Assembly (NCBI GenBank): GCA_049509915.1
Contig: JBEKZL010000099.1
Span: 1 to 23,297 of the forward strand
Source: JBEKYD01 sp049509915
Lineage (GTDB): Bacteria; Acidobacteriota; Terriglobia; Bryobacterales; Bryobacteraceae
Direction of reading: 5' to 3'
DNA length: 23,297 bases
In this document: piece after piece, positions 16,061-23,297 of the stretch
How the letters are laid out: each line of letters begins with the position of its first letter
Position numbering within the stretch: the first letter of the stretch is position 1
Program-made: the position numbers and the translations under genes
The notes under the pieces: model-generated
Seen by the model: only the letters and a program-made list of their open reading frames with translations
Told to the model about the DNA's origin: nothing
The model's database searches: none

Positions 16061-16771
16061 ATGGCACGCACACCAGGTAAACAGTATCAGTCCGCACGGA
16101 GCAAAGTGGAAGCCCGCGAGTACCGGCTCGAAGAGGCAGTTCCGCTGATCCAAAAAATCAAGTACGCCAAGTTTGATGAGACGGTGGAGATTCACATGTC
16201 TCTGGGCGTAGATCCCAAGCACGCCGACCAAATGGTGCGGGGCACCGTGGTGATGCCGAACGGGCTCGGCAAATCCAAGAAAGTGCTGGTGATCGCCTCT
16301 GGCGACAAACAGCGCGAGGCGCAGGAAGCGGGCGCCGATTTCGTGGGCGGCGACGACATGGTCAACAAGATCCAGTCGGAAGGCTGGACTGGTTTCGACG
16401 CCGTCATCGCCACTCCGGATATGATGCGTTCGGTGGGCAGGCTCGGCAAGGTGCTGGGCCCGCGCGGTTTGATGCCCAACCCCAAGACCGGCACGGTCAC
16501 CGTCGATGTAGTCAAGGCGCTGAAGGAGATTAAGGCCGGCAAAGTGGAGTTTCGCGTCGACAAAACCGGCATCGTCCACGCTCCGGTGGGCAAGCTGAGC
16601 TTTGAGGCGGGCAAATTGATCGAGAACGCCGCCAGCCTGATCAGCGCGGTCATCAAGGCCAAGCCGTCGGTCGCCAAGGGCAAGTACGTCAAGAGCGCGA
16701 CAATCTGTTCCACCATGGGTCCGGGCGTAGCCGTGGATACGGCGCCGTTCAGCGTTAAGGCGGCGGTCTAG
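16061..16771 (+). CDS. rplA: 50S ribosomal protein L1
   Basis: A 236-residue protein of normal L1 length. It binds 23S rRNA at the L1 stalk and helps release deacylated tRNA; in many bacteria it also represses its own operon. Hallmarks are FDETVEIHMSLGVDPKHADQ, the loop GRLGKVLGPRGLMPNPKTGT (about 126-145) and the C-terminal KPSVAKGKYVKSATICSTMGPGV (split signature). GAGGAA lies 2 bases before ATG 16061. Unusually, rplK is not upstream. The gap to rplJ is only 18 bases. Confidence 0.97.
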   Translation: MARTPGKQYQSARSKVEAREYRLEEAVPLIQKIKYAKFDETVEIHMSLGVDPKHADQMVRGTVVMPNGLGKSKKVLVIASGDKQREAQEAGADFVGGDDMVNKIQSEGWTGFDAVIATPDMMRSVGRLGKVLGPRGLMPNPKTGTVTVDVVKALKEIKAGKVEFRVDKTGIVHAPVGKLSFEAGKLIENAASLISAVIKAKPSVAKGKYVKSATICSTMGPGVAVDTAPFSVKAAV

Positions 16772-16789
16772 AACCGCGCAGGTGCTTTC

Positions 16790-17314
16790 ATGAAAAACAA
16801 GAACGACAAGAAGAAAGATATCGACGCGCTGCGCCAGGACCTGGAGAAATCGAAGAACCTGTTCGTGACCGGCTACGAAAAGCTGCGCGTCAGCCAGGAT
16901 TTCGAGCTTCGCAAGGTGGTGCGCGGCGCCAAAGGCAAATACCGTGTGGTCAAGAACACTCTCGCCGAGGTTGCCTCCCAGGGCACGCCCGCCGGCCAGG
17001 TGCTCCAGAACCTGCGCGGCATGACGTCGCTGGCCTACACCTTCGACGATCCGGTAGCGCTGGCCAAGGCGCTGACCGCCTATGCCAAGGCCAATCCCAG
17101 CTTTACATTCAAGGCGGGCGTGGTGGAAGGCCGCGTGATCGACGTCAAGGCGATCCAGGATCTGGCCAGCATGCCGCCGCGGGAAGAGATTCTCGCCAAG
17201 CTGCTTTACCTGATCAATGCTCCGGCACAGCGACTGGCGGCGGCGATAGGCGCGGTGGGCCGTAGCCTGGCCGTGGTAGTGGACCAGGGAGTGAAAGAAA
17301 ACAAGTTCAAGTAA
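16790..17314 (+). CDS. rplJ: 50S ribosomal protein L10
   Basis: A 174-residue L10, the base of the ribosomal stalk that holds the L7/L12 dimers on 23S rRNA. The N-terminal RNA-binding part shows FVTGYEKLRVSQDFELRKVV and KYRVVKNTLAEVA; the C-terminal helix that carries L12 is AKLLYLINAPAQRLAAAIGAV (positions about 138-158). It starts 18 bases after rplA with AGGTG upstream, so there is no room for a separate L10 autoregulatory leader; if one exists it lies inside rplA. A repeat-built hairpin separates it from rplL. Confidence 0.96.
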   Translation: MKNKNDKKKDIDALRQDLEKSKNLFVTGYEKLRVSQDFELRKVVRGAKGKYRVVKNTLAEVASQGTPAGQVLQNLRGMTSLAYTFDDPVALAKALTAYAKANPSFTFKAGVVEGRVIDVKAIQDLASMPPREEILAKLLYLINAPAQRLAAAIGAVGRSLAVVVDQGVKENKFK

Positions 17315-17320
17315 CGCTGT

Positions 17321-17396
17321 CAGCCGTCAGCTTTCAGCCATCAGCGTCGGCGCGTCCGGCGGCGAGGCTTTAGCTGACGGCTGATGGCTGAAAGCT
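17321..17396. repeat. Inverted repeat in the rplJ-rplL gap
   Basis: AGCTTTCAGCCATCAGC (17329-17345) is the exact reverse complement of GCTGATGGCTGAAAGCT (17380-17396), a 17-bp stem with a 34-base GC-rich loop. A second 12-bp pair overlaps it, CAGCCGTCAGCT (17321-17332) with AGCTGACGGCTG (17372-17383), so two alternative folds compete. The same repeat family recurs in the rpoB-rpoC gap. In mRNA it could act as a processing, stability or partial termination element between L10 and L7/L12, which must be made in a ratio of about 1:4. Confidence 0.8.
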
Positions 17397-17422
17397 TACG
17401 TTCTTAAGGAGTTCAGAGGAAA

Positions 17423-17806
17423 ATGGCGGACATTAACGCAATTGCGGATCAGATTCAGGGCTTGACACTGCTGGAAGCTTCTCAGCTTGTCAAGCTGCTG
17501 GAAGAGAAGTTGGGTGTTTCGGCGGCGGCGGCCGCTCCGGTGGCGGCGGCCGGCGGCGGAGCTGCCGCGGCAGCAGCCCCGGCGGTGGAAGAAAAGACCG
17601 AGTTTACCGTGGTCCTGACCGCTGTCGGCGCCAACAAGATTAACGTCATCAAGGCAGTTCGCGAAGTCACCAGCCTGGGCTTGAAAGAAGCCAAGGACCT
17701 GGTGGATGGCGCGCCCAAGCCGGTGAAGGAAGGTATCGGTAAGGACGAAGCCGAGGCCATCCGGAAGAAATTCACCGATGCCGGTGCGACAGTCGAAGTG
17801 AAGTAA
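17423..17806 (+). CDS. rplL: 50S ribosomal protein L7/L12
   Basis: A 127-residue stalk protein that recruits translation GTPases. The N-terminal dimerisation helices (INAIADQIQGLTLLEASQLVKLLEEKLGV) are followed by an unusually pure Ala/Gly hinge (about residues 34-52) and the C-terminal domain with KINVIKAVREVTSLGLKEAKDLVD and APKPVKEGI (split signatures). AAGGAG and AGAGGA lie upstream of ATG 17423. It is separated from rplJ by the repeat hairpin and from rpoB by 415 bases. Confidence 0.97.
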   Translation: MADINAIADQIQGLTLLEASQLVKLLEEKLGVSAAAAAPVAAAGGGAAAAAAPAVEEKTEFTVVLTAVGANKINVIKAVREVTSLGLKEAKDLVDGAPKPVKEGIGKDEAEAIRKKFTDAGATVEVK

Positions 17807-17834
17807 TACCAGCGAGTTCCAGTCGGATTGCGGG

Positions 17835-17853
17835 ACCGGCCTTTGGCGCCGGT
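17835..17853 (+). terminator. Possible attenuator after rplL
   Basis: ACCGGC (17835-17840) pairs with GCCGGT (17848-17853) across a 7-base loop, followed by TTTC. The stem is short and the T run brief, so partial termination is the most it suggests. Confidence 0.35.
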
Positions 17854-17865
17854 TTCGGGGTAGGT

Positions 17866-17894
17866 TTGACGCAGGGCCCAAGTCCTGGTAGCCT
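17866..17894 (+). promoter_or_regulatory. Candidate internal promoter for rpoBC
   Basis: TTGACG (17866-17871) and TAGCCT (17889-17894) are exactly 17 bp apart, and TGG just before the -10 gives an extended -10 element. The -10 matches the consensus in only three of six places. Confidence 0.35.
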
Positions 17895-18123
17895 GAGTAG
17901 TTGGGTGTTGGATTCGAGCGGATTCGATCCCAATTGGTGACATTGATTCCCGCAACTTGGCACGCAACTTGCAGTTCGGCTGGGACTGCACACAGGGCAC
18001 CTCTGTCCGCCCTCCGGCTGGAATACTGCCCATACGCCCGGAGTGCTCGCGTTCTCGCTACCCGCTTCCTTGCAGGCTTCTTTCCGGCACCACCGATTCG
18101 ATTCCTGCCCCTTTGTCGTCTTT

Positions 18124-18158
18124 CGGCGCTCCCGAGGGTATCGCCCACGGGAGCGCCG
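18124..18158 (+). promoter_or_regulatory. Strong hairpin upstream of rpoB
   Basis: CGGCGCTCCCG (18124-18134) pairs perfectly with CGGGAGCGCCG (18148-18158); the loop contains a further GGG/CCC pairing. No T tract follows, so a processing site or a leader structure is more likely than a terminator. It lies 63 bases before the rpoB start. Confidence 0.5.
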
Positions 18159-18221
18159 CTGGCTTTGTGCTGTTAAGCGCAATTTCTTTGCTTCGGCTGT
18201 TCGGCCGTCAGGAGCTTACGA

Positions 18222-21200
18222 ATGGAATTACAAAATAACGGCGCCGTCCCTGAGCGAGTGGATTTTTCCAAAATCAAGACCTCAATTCCCATCCCTAACC
18301 TCATCGAGGTGCAGAGGAGTTCCTATGAACGCTTTCTGCAGATGGACCTGCTGCCCAACGAACGTGAAGACATGGGCTTGCAGACGGTCTTTAGCTCGGT
18401 GTTTCCGATCTCGGATTTTCGCGGCGTCAGCGACCTCGAATTCGTCGATTATTCGATCGGCAATTGGGAGTGCAAGTGCGGGAATCTGAAGGGCTTGCAC
18501 CACTTGCGTTCGACCTGCCGCAACTGCGGCTCGACCATCCGTACGGATCCTTTTCACGCTGGCGACGTGCTCTGCACGCATTGCGGCACGTTTAACAAAA
18601 ACGTGGTTACTTTCTGCAATAAGTGCGGCGACCCGGTGGGCCTGCAATTGAAGTACGACATGCAGGAGTGCCAGGAGCGCGGCATGACTTACGCCGCTCC
18701 GCTCAAAGTCACCATCCGGCTGACGGTCTATGCCAAGGACCCGGAAACCGGCAAGAAGAGCGTCCGCGACATCAAGGAGCAGGAGGTCTTCTTCGGAGAG
18801 ATTCCGTTGATGACCGACAACGGCACCTTCATCATCAACGGCACCGAGCGGGTTATCGTTTCGCAGTTGCACCGTTCTCCAGGCGTGTTCTTCGAGCGCG
18901 TTCCGGCGCAGGGCTATTACCTGGGCAAGATCATCCCTTACCGCGGGAGCTGGGTGGAATTCGAGTACGACAATAAGAACCTTCTTTATGTCCGTATCGA
19001 CCGCAAGCGCAAATTCTACGGTTCCGTGTTTCTGCGCGCGCTGGGCTACAAGAAGGACGAAGAAATCCTGCGCGCCTTCTACCGGGTCAGCAAGCTCTCC
19101 ATCAAGGACAAGAAGCTGTTTTGGAACGTGGATGAAGGCCTGACGGGCCTGAAGCTCTCCTGTCCCATCCTGGCCAAGGGCGGAGAAACGGTGGTGGCGC
19201 AGGGAAAGAAGATTACGCCCTCGCTCTACAAGGAAATCCTGAAGGCCAAGATCCCGCAGGTGGAAGTCGCCGTAAACGATCTGGAAGGCGCCTATGTGGT
19301 GGCCGATGTGTTCGACACGGCCAGCGGCGAAGTCTACGTGGAAGCCAACAGCGAGTTGACCTCGACGCAAATCTCGAAGCTGATCGAGGCCGGCATCACC
19401 GAGTTTGAAATCTTCTTCCCGGAGCGCGACGAAGTCGGCACTGTGATCTCCTCCACCATCCGCAAGGACACCATCAAGGCCCAGAACGAGGCGCTGATCG
19501 AAATCTACCGCAAGCTGCGTCCCGGCGATCCGCCCACTCTCGATACCGCCACGCAACTGTTCCAGGGCATGTTCTTCGATCCGCGCAAGTACGATTTTTC
19601 GCGCGTGGGCCGGATGAAATTCAACATCAAGCTGTTCGACCGCGCCGACTTCACCTCGCTCGACAAGCGAACCCTCGACGTGGAGGATTTCCGCGCCACC
19701 ATCAAGTACCTGCTCAAGCTGCGCAAGGGATTCGGGGCGGTGGACGATATCGACCATCTGGGCAACCGGAGGGTGCGCGCGGTGGGCGAACTGCTGGAAA
19801 ACCAGTTCCGCATCGGCCTGGTGCGGATGGAACGGGCTATCAAAGAGAAGATGTCGGTCTACCAGGAAATGTCGACGGCCATGCCGCACGACCTGGTGAA
19901 CGCCAAACCGGTAATGGCGGCCATCCGCGAATTCTTCGGATCGAGCCAGCTTTCGCAGTTCATGGACCAGACCAATCCGCTGTCGGAGATCACTCACAAG
20001 CGGCGTCTGTCGGCGTTGGGACCAGGCGGTTTGAGCCGCGAGCGCGCCGGTTTCGAAGTGCGCGACGTGCATCCCACCCACTACGGACGAATCTGCCCGA
20101 TCGAGACTCCCGAAGGTCCCAACATCGGGCTGATTTCCTCGCTCTCCTGCTTTGCCTGCATCAACGAATACGGTTTTATCGAGAGCCCGTACCGGCGCGT
20201 GGTCAAGGGGATCGTGATCGACGAAGTCAAGATCCTGAATCCGGGCGACGTCGATCTCAAAGTCGGCGACATCGTGCCGCGCGCCCAGGTAGAGGAATCC
20301 AACCGCAAGCTGGCCGCCAAGAAGCAGCCCGCCGACTACGAAGCCCACTGCGAGTATCTCTCAGCCTGGGAGGAAGACAAGTACGTGGTGGCGCAGGCCA
20401 ACGTGCCGCTCGACGAAAAGGGCCGCATCGTTCCGGAATTATGCAACGCGCGCCAGACCGGCGAGTTCGTGCTCAAGCCGCGCGAGGAAATCCAGTTCAT
20501 CGACGTCAGTCCCAAGCAGCTTGTGTCGGTGGCCGCGAGCCTGATCCCGTTCCTCGAGAACGACGACGCCAACCGCGCCCTGATGGGGTCGAACATGCAG
20601 CGCCAGGCGGTGCCGCTGCTGCGCGCCGATGCTCCCTACGTGGGCACCGGCATGGAGCACGTGACGGCCCGCGATTCGGGCGCGGTAGTGCTGTGCAAGC
20701 GCCCGGGCGTGGTGGATTCGGTGGATAGCGAGCGCATCATCGTGCGCGTGGAAGGCGCTTCCCAGGAAGGTCAGCTCTCCCGCGAGGTGGGCGCCGACAT
20801 CTATCAGCTCATCAAGTTCAAACGCTCCAACCAGAACACCTGCATCAACCAAAAGCCCATCGTCAGGGTGGGGCAAAGGGTGGTGAAGAGCCAGGTGCTG
20901 GCCGACGGTCCTTGCACCGATATGGGCGAACTGGCCCTGGGCCGCAACGTTCTGGTCGCCTTCATGCCGTGGCGCGGCTACAATTTTGAGGACGCCATCC
21001 TGGTCAGCGAGAAGCTGGTCAAGGAAGACTACTACACCTCCATCCACATCGAGGAATTCGAGATCGAAGCTCGCGATACCAAGCTCGGGCCGGAGGAAAT
21101 CACCCGCGACATTCCCAACATCGCCGATTCCTTCCTGCGCAATCTGGACGAGAGCGGGGTGATCCGGGTCGGCGCCACGGTGAAGCCGGGCGACATCCTG

Positions 21201-22520
21201 GTGGGCAAGGTTACTCCCAAGGGCGAAACCCAGTTGACCCCCGAGGAGAAGCTGCTGCGCGCGATTTTCGGCGAAAAGGCGGGCGACGTTAAGGACGCTT
21301 CGCTCTATTGCCCGCCGGGGATCGAGGGCACCATTGTGGATTGCAAGATTTTCTCGCGCAAGGGCCAGGAAAAGGACGATCGTTCCAGGGCCATCGAGGA
21401 ATCCCAGATCCAGCGCCTGCAGCGCAACCTGCAGGACGAGATCCGCATCCTCACCGACGAGCGCGCCAAGCGGCTGGGCAACCTGCTGGAAGGCAAGAAA
21501 CTCACCGCCGACCTGCACGACGAAAGAACCAACAAGCGCCTGCTCTCGAAAGACACCGACCTGACGCGCGACATCATCGAAAAGGTGAAATCGCGCGACC
21601 TCAAGCGCATGCGGCTTTCCACCCGGGACCCGCGCCTGAACGAGCAGATCGACGAAATCGAGGAGATGACCTCGCGCCAGATCGCGGTGCTCGAAAAAAT
21701 CACCGACGAAAAGATCGCCAAGCTGCGCAAGGGCGACGAGCTGCCTCCCGGCGTGATCAAGCTGGTCAAGGTTTATATCGCCATGAAGCGCAAGCTTTCG
21801 GTGGGCGATAAGATGGCCGGCCGCCACGGCAACAAGGGCGTCATCGCGCGCATCCTGCCGGAAGAAGACATGCCCTACCTGCCCGACGGCACCCCGGTGG
21901 AAATCGTGTTGAACCCGCTGGGCGTGCCTTCGCGCATGAACGTGGGGCAGATTCTGGAAACCCACCTGGGCTGGGCGGCGCAGGCTCTGGGCCTGCATTA
22001 CGCCACCCCCGTGTTCGACGGCGCTACCGAGCGGGAAATCAAGAAGGCTCTTACCGACGCCAACCTCCCGACCTCGGGCAAGACCAAACTGTACGACGGC
22101 ATGACGGGCACCCGCTTCGAGCAGCCGGTGACGGTGGGCTACATCTACATGCTCAAGCTCTCCCACCTGGTCGACGACAAGATCCACGCGCGCTCCATCG
22201 GACCGTACTCGCTGATTACCCAACAGCCGCTGGGAGGCAAGGCGCAATTCGGCGGACAGCGCTTCGGCGAAATGGAAGTCTGGGCGCTGGAAGCCTACGG
22301 CGCCGCTTATATCCTGCAGGAGCTGTTGACCGCCAAGTCGGACGACGTCTACGGCCGCGCCAAGATTTACGAGGCCATCGTCAAGGGCGAAGCGGCCATC
22401 GAGCCGGGCGTGCCGGAATCCTTCAACGTGTTGATCCGGGAGCTGCAGTCGCTCTGCCTGGACGTGGAATTGATGAAGAAGCCGCGGGAAGTGCCGGATA
22501 CGGCCCTGGCGGCGGATTAG
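18222..22520 (+). CDS. rpoB: RNA polymerase beta subunit with a Cys-rich insert
   Basis: This 1432-residue beta subunit forms one pincer and part of the active site of RNA polymerase. AGGAG lies 7 bases before ATG 18222. The family landmarks are complete: GEIPLMTDNGTFIINGTERV, the rifampicin region (about 573-601, wild-type Asp, Ser, His and Ser at the main resistance positions, Thr for Asn at E. coli 518), ERAGFEVRDVHPTHYGR, AGRHGNKGVIARILP and the C-terminal GGQRFGEMEVWALEAYGA. It is about 90 residues longer than E. coli RpoB. Part of this is a segment of about 60 residues near the N-terminus (81-141) with eight Cys, absent from E. coli. The next gene is rpoC, as expected. Confidence 0.98.
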   Translation: MELQNNGAVPERVDFSKIKTSIPIPNLIEVQRSSYERFLQMDLLPNEREDMGLQTVFSSVFPISDFRGVSDLEFVDYSIGNWECKCGNLKGLHHLRSTCRNCGSTIRTDPFHAGDVLCTHCGTFNKNVVTFCNKCGDPVGLQLKYDMQECQERGMTYAAPLKVTIRLTVYAKDPETGKKSVRDIKEQEVFFGEIPLMTDNGTFIINGTERVIVSQLHRSPGVFFERVPAQGYYLGKIIPYRGSWVEFEYDNKNLLYVRIDRKRKFYGSVFLRALGYKKDEEILRAFYRVSKLSIKDKKLFWNVDEGLTGLKLSCPILAKGGETVVAQGKKITPSLYKEILKAKIPQVEVAVNDLEGAYVVADVFDTASGEVYVEANSELTSTQISKLIEAGITEFEIFFPERDEVGTVISSTIRKDTIKAQNEALIEIYRKLRPGDPPTLDTATQLFQGMFFDPRKYDFSRVGRMKFNIKLFDRADFTSLDKRTLDVEDFRATIKYLLKLRKGFGAVDDIDHLGNRRVRAVGELLENQFRIGLVRMERAIKEKMSVYQEMSTAMPHDLVNAKPVMAAIREFFGSSQLSQFMDQTNPLSEITHKRRLSALGPGGLSRERAGFEVRDVHPTHYGRICPIETPEGPNIGLISSLSCFACINEYGFIESPYRRVVKGIVIDEVKILNPGDVDLKVGDIVPRAQVEESNRKLAAKKQPADYEAHCEYLSAWEEDKYVVAQANVPLDEKGRIVPELCNARQTGEFVLKPREEIQFIDVSPKQLVSVAASLIPFLENDDANRALMGSNMQRQAVPLLRADAPYVGTGMEHVTARDSGAVVLCKRPGVVDSVDSERIIVRVEGASQEGQLSREVGADIYQLIKFKRSNQNTCINQKPIVRVGQRVVKSQVLADGPCTDMGELALGRNVLVAFMPWRGYNFEDAILVSEKLVKEDYYTSIHIEEFEIEARDTKLGPEEITRDIPNIADSFLRNLDESGVIRVGATVKPGDILVGKVTPKGETQLTPEEKLLRAIFGEKAGDVKDASLYCPPGIEGTIVDCKIFSRKGQEKDDRSRAIEESQIQRLQRNLQDEIRILTDERAKRLGNLLEGKKLTADLHDERTNKRLLSKDTDLTRDIIEKVKSRDLKRMRLSTRDPRLNEQIDEIEEMTSRQIAVLEKITDEKIAKLRKGDELPPGVIKLVKVYIAMKRKLSVGDKMAGRHGNKGVIARILPEEDMPYLPDGTPVEIVLNPLGVPSRMNVGQILETHLGWAAQALGLHYATPVFDGATEREIKKALTDANLPTSGKTKLYDGMTGTRFEQPVTVGYIYMLKLSHLVDDKIHARSIGPYSLITQQPLGGKAQFGGQRFGEMEVWALEAYGAAYILQELLTAKSDDVYGRAKIYEAIVKGEAAIEPGVPESFNVLIRELQSLCLDVELMKKPREVPDTALAAD
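18462..18644 (+). other. Double zinc-ribbon-like insert in RpoB
   Basis: Residues about 81-141 of RpoB interrupt the segment that in E. coli reads YRLGEP-VFDVQECQ. They hold four Cys knuckles: C84-x-C86, C99-x2-C102, C118-x2-C121 and C132-x2-C135. The first two have the spacing C-x-C-x12-C-x2-C, identical to the zinc-binding domain of RpoC in the same operon (C68, C70, C83, C86) and sharing a Gly, Lys and His between the knuckles. The last two look like an ordinary zinc ribbon. Zinc binding is inferred, not shown. The insert lies in the beta1/protrusion part of the subunit. Confidence 0.8.
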
Positions 22521-22524
22521 GAAG

Positions 22525-22676
22525 AGCTGTCAGCGGTCGGCTTTCAGCGATCAGCTAAAACGGGCTGCGCTGAGGGCTGATCGCCGATGGCTGAAGCTAA
22601 GAGTTGTGGCGAGCTAGAAACAAGCTCGCGGCGGTGAGCGGTTTGGCTGAAAGCTGATCGCTGATTGCTGAGAGCT
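22525..22676. repeat. Repeat cluster in the rpoB-rpoC gap
   Basis: At least three units of the family GCTGATNGCTGA fill the gap: one inverted at 22541-22556, one direct at 22576-22598 and one direct at 22645-22676. TCAGCGATCAGCT (22544-22556) is the exact reverse complement of AGCTGATCGCTGA (22652-22664), allowing a 13-bp stem with a loop of about 95 bases. The units belong to the same family as the rplJ-rplL repeat. Confidence 0.75.
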
Positions 22677-22692
22677 AATACTGGAGGCTATT

Positions 22693-23297
22693 TTGAGATC
22701 CTCTCCGTACGATCGAGCGAATTTAATCGCGGATTTCGATTCCATCCGCATTTCCCTGGCTTCTCCGGAGAAGATCCGGAGCTGGTCCCACGGCGAAGTC
22801 ACCAAGCCGGAGACCATCAACTACCGGACCTTTAAGCCCGAACGCGACGGCTTGTTCTGCGCCCGCATTTTCGGTCCCACCCAGGACTGGGAATGTTTGT
22901 GCGGCAAATACAAGCGCATGAAGCACCGCGGCGTGATTTGCGACAAGTGCGGCGTCGAAGTGACCCTGGCGCGCGTGCGCCGCGAACGGCTCGGCCACAT
23001 CGAGCTTGCCAGCCCCTGCTCCCACGTGTGGTTTTTCAAGGGCCTGCCCAGCCGCATCGGCCACCTGCTCGACATCACCCTGCGCGAGCTCGAGCGCGTC
23101 CTCTACTTCGAAGCTTACGTAGTGGTCGAGCCCGGTGAAGTGGAAGGCCTGTCCCGCGGCGACGTCATCACCGACGAGCGCAAGCGGCAGCTCGACCAGG
23201 AATTCCCCGGTAAATTCATCGCCATGATGGGCGCCGAGGGCATCAAGGAACTGCTCAAGAAGATCGATGTGGAATTCCTCAGCGAGGATATCCGCGA
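22693..23297 (+). CDS. rpoC: RNA polymerase beta' subunit, N-terminal part
   Basis: The window ends inside this gene; 201 codons are visible. The start is TTG 22693, chosen because GGAGG (22683-22687) lies 5 bases upstream and the product begins LRSSPYDRAN, IADFDSIRISLASPEKI, as in RpoC; no ATG fits. The N-terminal zinc-binding domain is intact (Cys68, Cys70, Cys83, Cys86; CLCGKYK and CDKCGVEV), followed by RRERLGHIELASPCSHVWFFKG (split signature). The protein makes the second pincer and the catalytic centre of RNA polymerase. Confidence 0.96.
   Translation, partial: MRSSPYDRANLIADFDSIRISLASPEKIRSWSHGEVTKPETINYRTFKPERDGLFCARIFGPTQDWECLCGKYKRMKHRGVICDKCGVEVTLARVRRERLGHIELASPCSHVWFFKGLPSRIGHLLDITLRELERVLYFEAYVVVEPGEVEGLSRGDVITDERKRQLDQEFPGKFIAMMGAEGIKELLKKIDVEFLSEDIR

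Larger units (their letters stand above)
17807..18221 (+). other. Long rplL-rpoB leader region
   Basis: No gene is supported in these 415 bases. They hold a short hairpin with TTTC after it (17835-17853), a candidate promoter (17866-17894) and a strong 11-bp hairpin (18124-18158). In E. coli the equivalent gap contains an attenuator and an RNase III site that set the ratio of ribosomal protein to polymerase mRNA; a similar role is likely here by position. Confidence 0.55.

Noticed and set aside
15897..16097. Upstream extension of the lipoprotein gene to 16097
   Set aside because: It would overlap the rplA start and its leader, and would bury the clear lipoprotein signal in the middle of the protein.
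18282..20348. Minus-strand frame of about 690 codons inside rpoB (and another at 20439-22247)
   Set aside because: Both mirror the codon pattern of rpoB. High GC content keeps antisense frames open, and there is no ribosome site or family match.

Overview
The window is high-GC bacterial DNA that looks like Acidobacteriota of the Solibacter/Bryobacter type. This rests on sequence features only: an ADOP-type (acidobacterial duplicated orphan permease) gene preceded by a PadR regulator remnant, Cys-rich 34-residue repeats of a kind I associate with this lineage, an acidobacterial-type unknown lipoprotein, and the style of the ribosomal and RNA polymerase proteins. No tRNA, rRNA or CRISPR array was seen.

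Left part (about 300-8115): an envelope cluster. Three tightly overlapping + strand genes encode a DUF1175 (YfaT-like) protein with NlpC/P60-like Cys and His residues, a large thioester-type alpha-2-macroglobulin, and a multispanning membrane protein. A convergent gene, overlapping the membrane gene by 97 nt, encodes a secreted SpoIID/LytB protein fused to an HExxH peptidase-like domain. Together they suggest protease trapping and murein handling outside the cytoplasm.

Middle part (about 8200-11270): decayed DNA. Three 102-bp coding repeats of an ephrin-receptor-like Cys-rich protein run directly into the tail of a PadR regulator that itself carries a frameshift. An ADOP permease follows, with a lost start codon, an in-frame TGA and at least three frame changes.

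Then (11269-15896) come housekeeping and accessory genes: an acyl-CoA synthetase/GNAT fusion (Pat-like) coupled to a tiny Cys-x2-Cys protein, hypoxanthine phosphoribosyltransferase, and an uncharacterised lipoprotein.

Right part (16061-end): rplA-rplJ-rplL-rpoB-rpoC, the ribosomal stalk/RNA polymerase cluster. It starts abruptly at rplA, with no rplK, nusG or secE upstream. Two of its gaps (rplJ-rplL and rpoB-rpoC) carry inverted copies of one GCTGATGGCTGAAAGCT-type repeat. RpoB carries an extra segment of about 60 residues with eight cysteines in four CxC/CxxC knuckles. Its first half has exactly the C-x-C-x12-C-x2-C spacing of the RpoC zinc-binding domain encoded next door. This is the most striking observation in the window.
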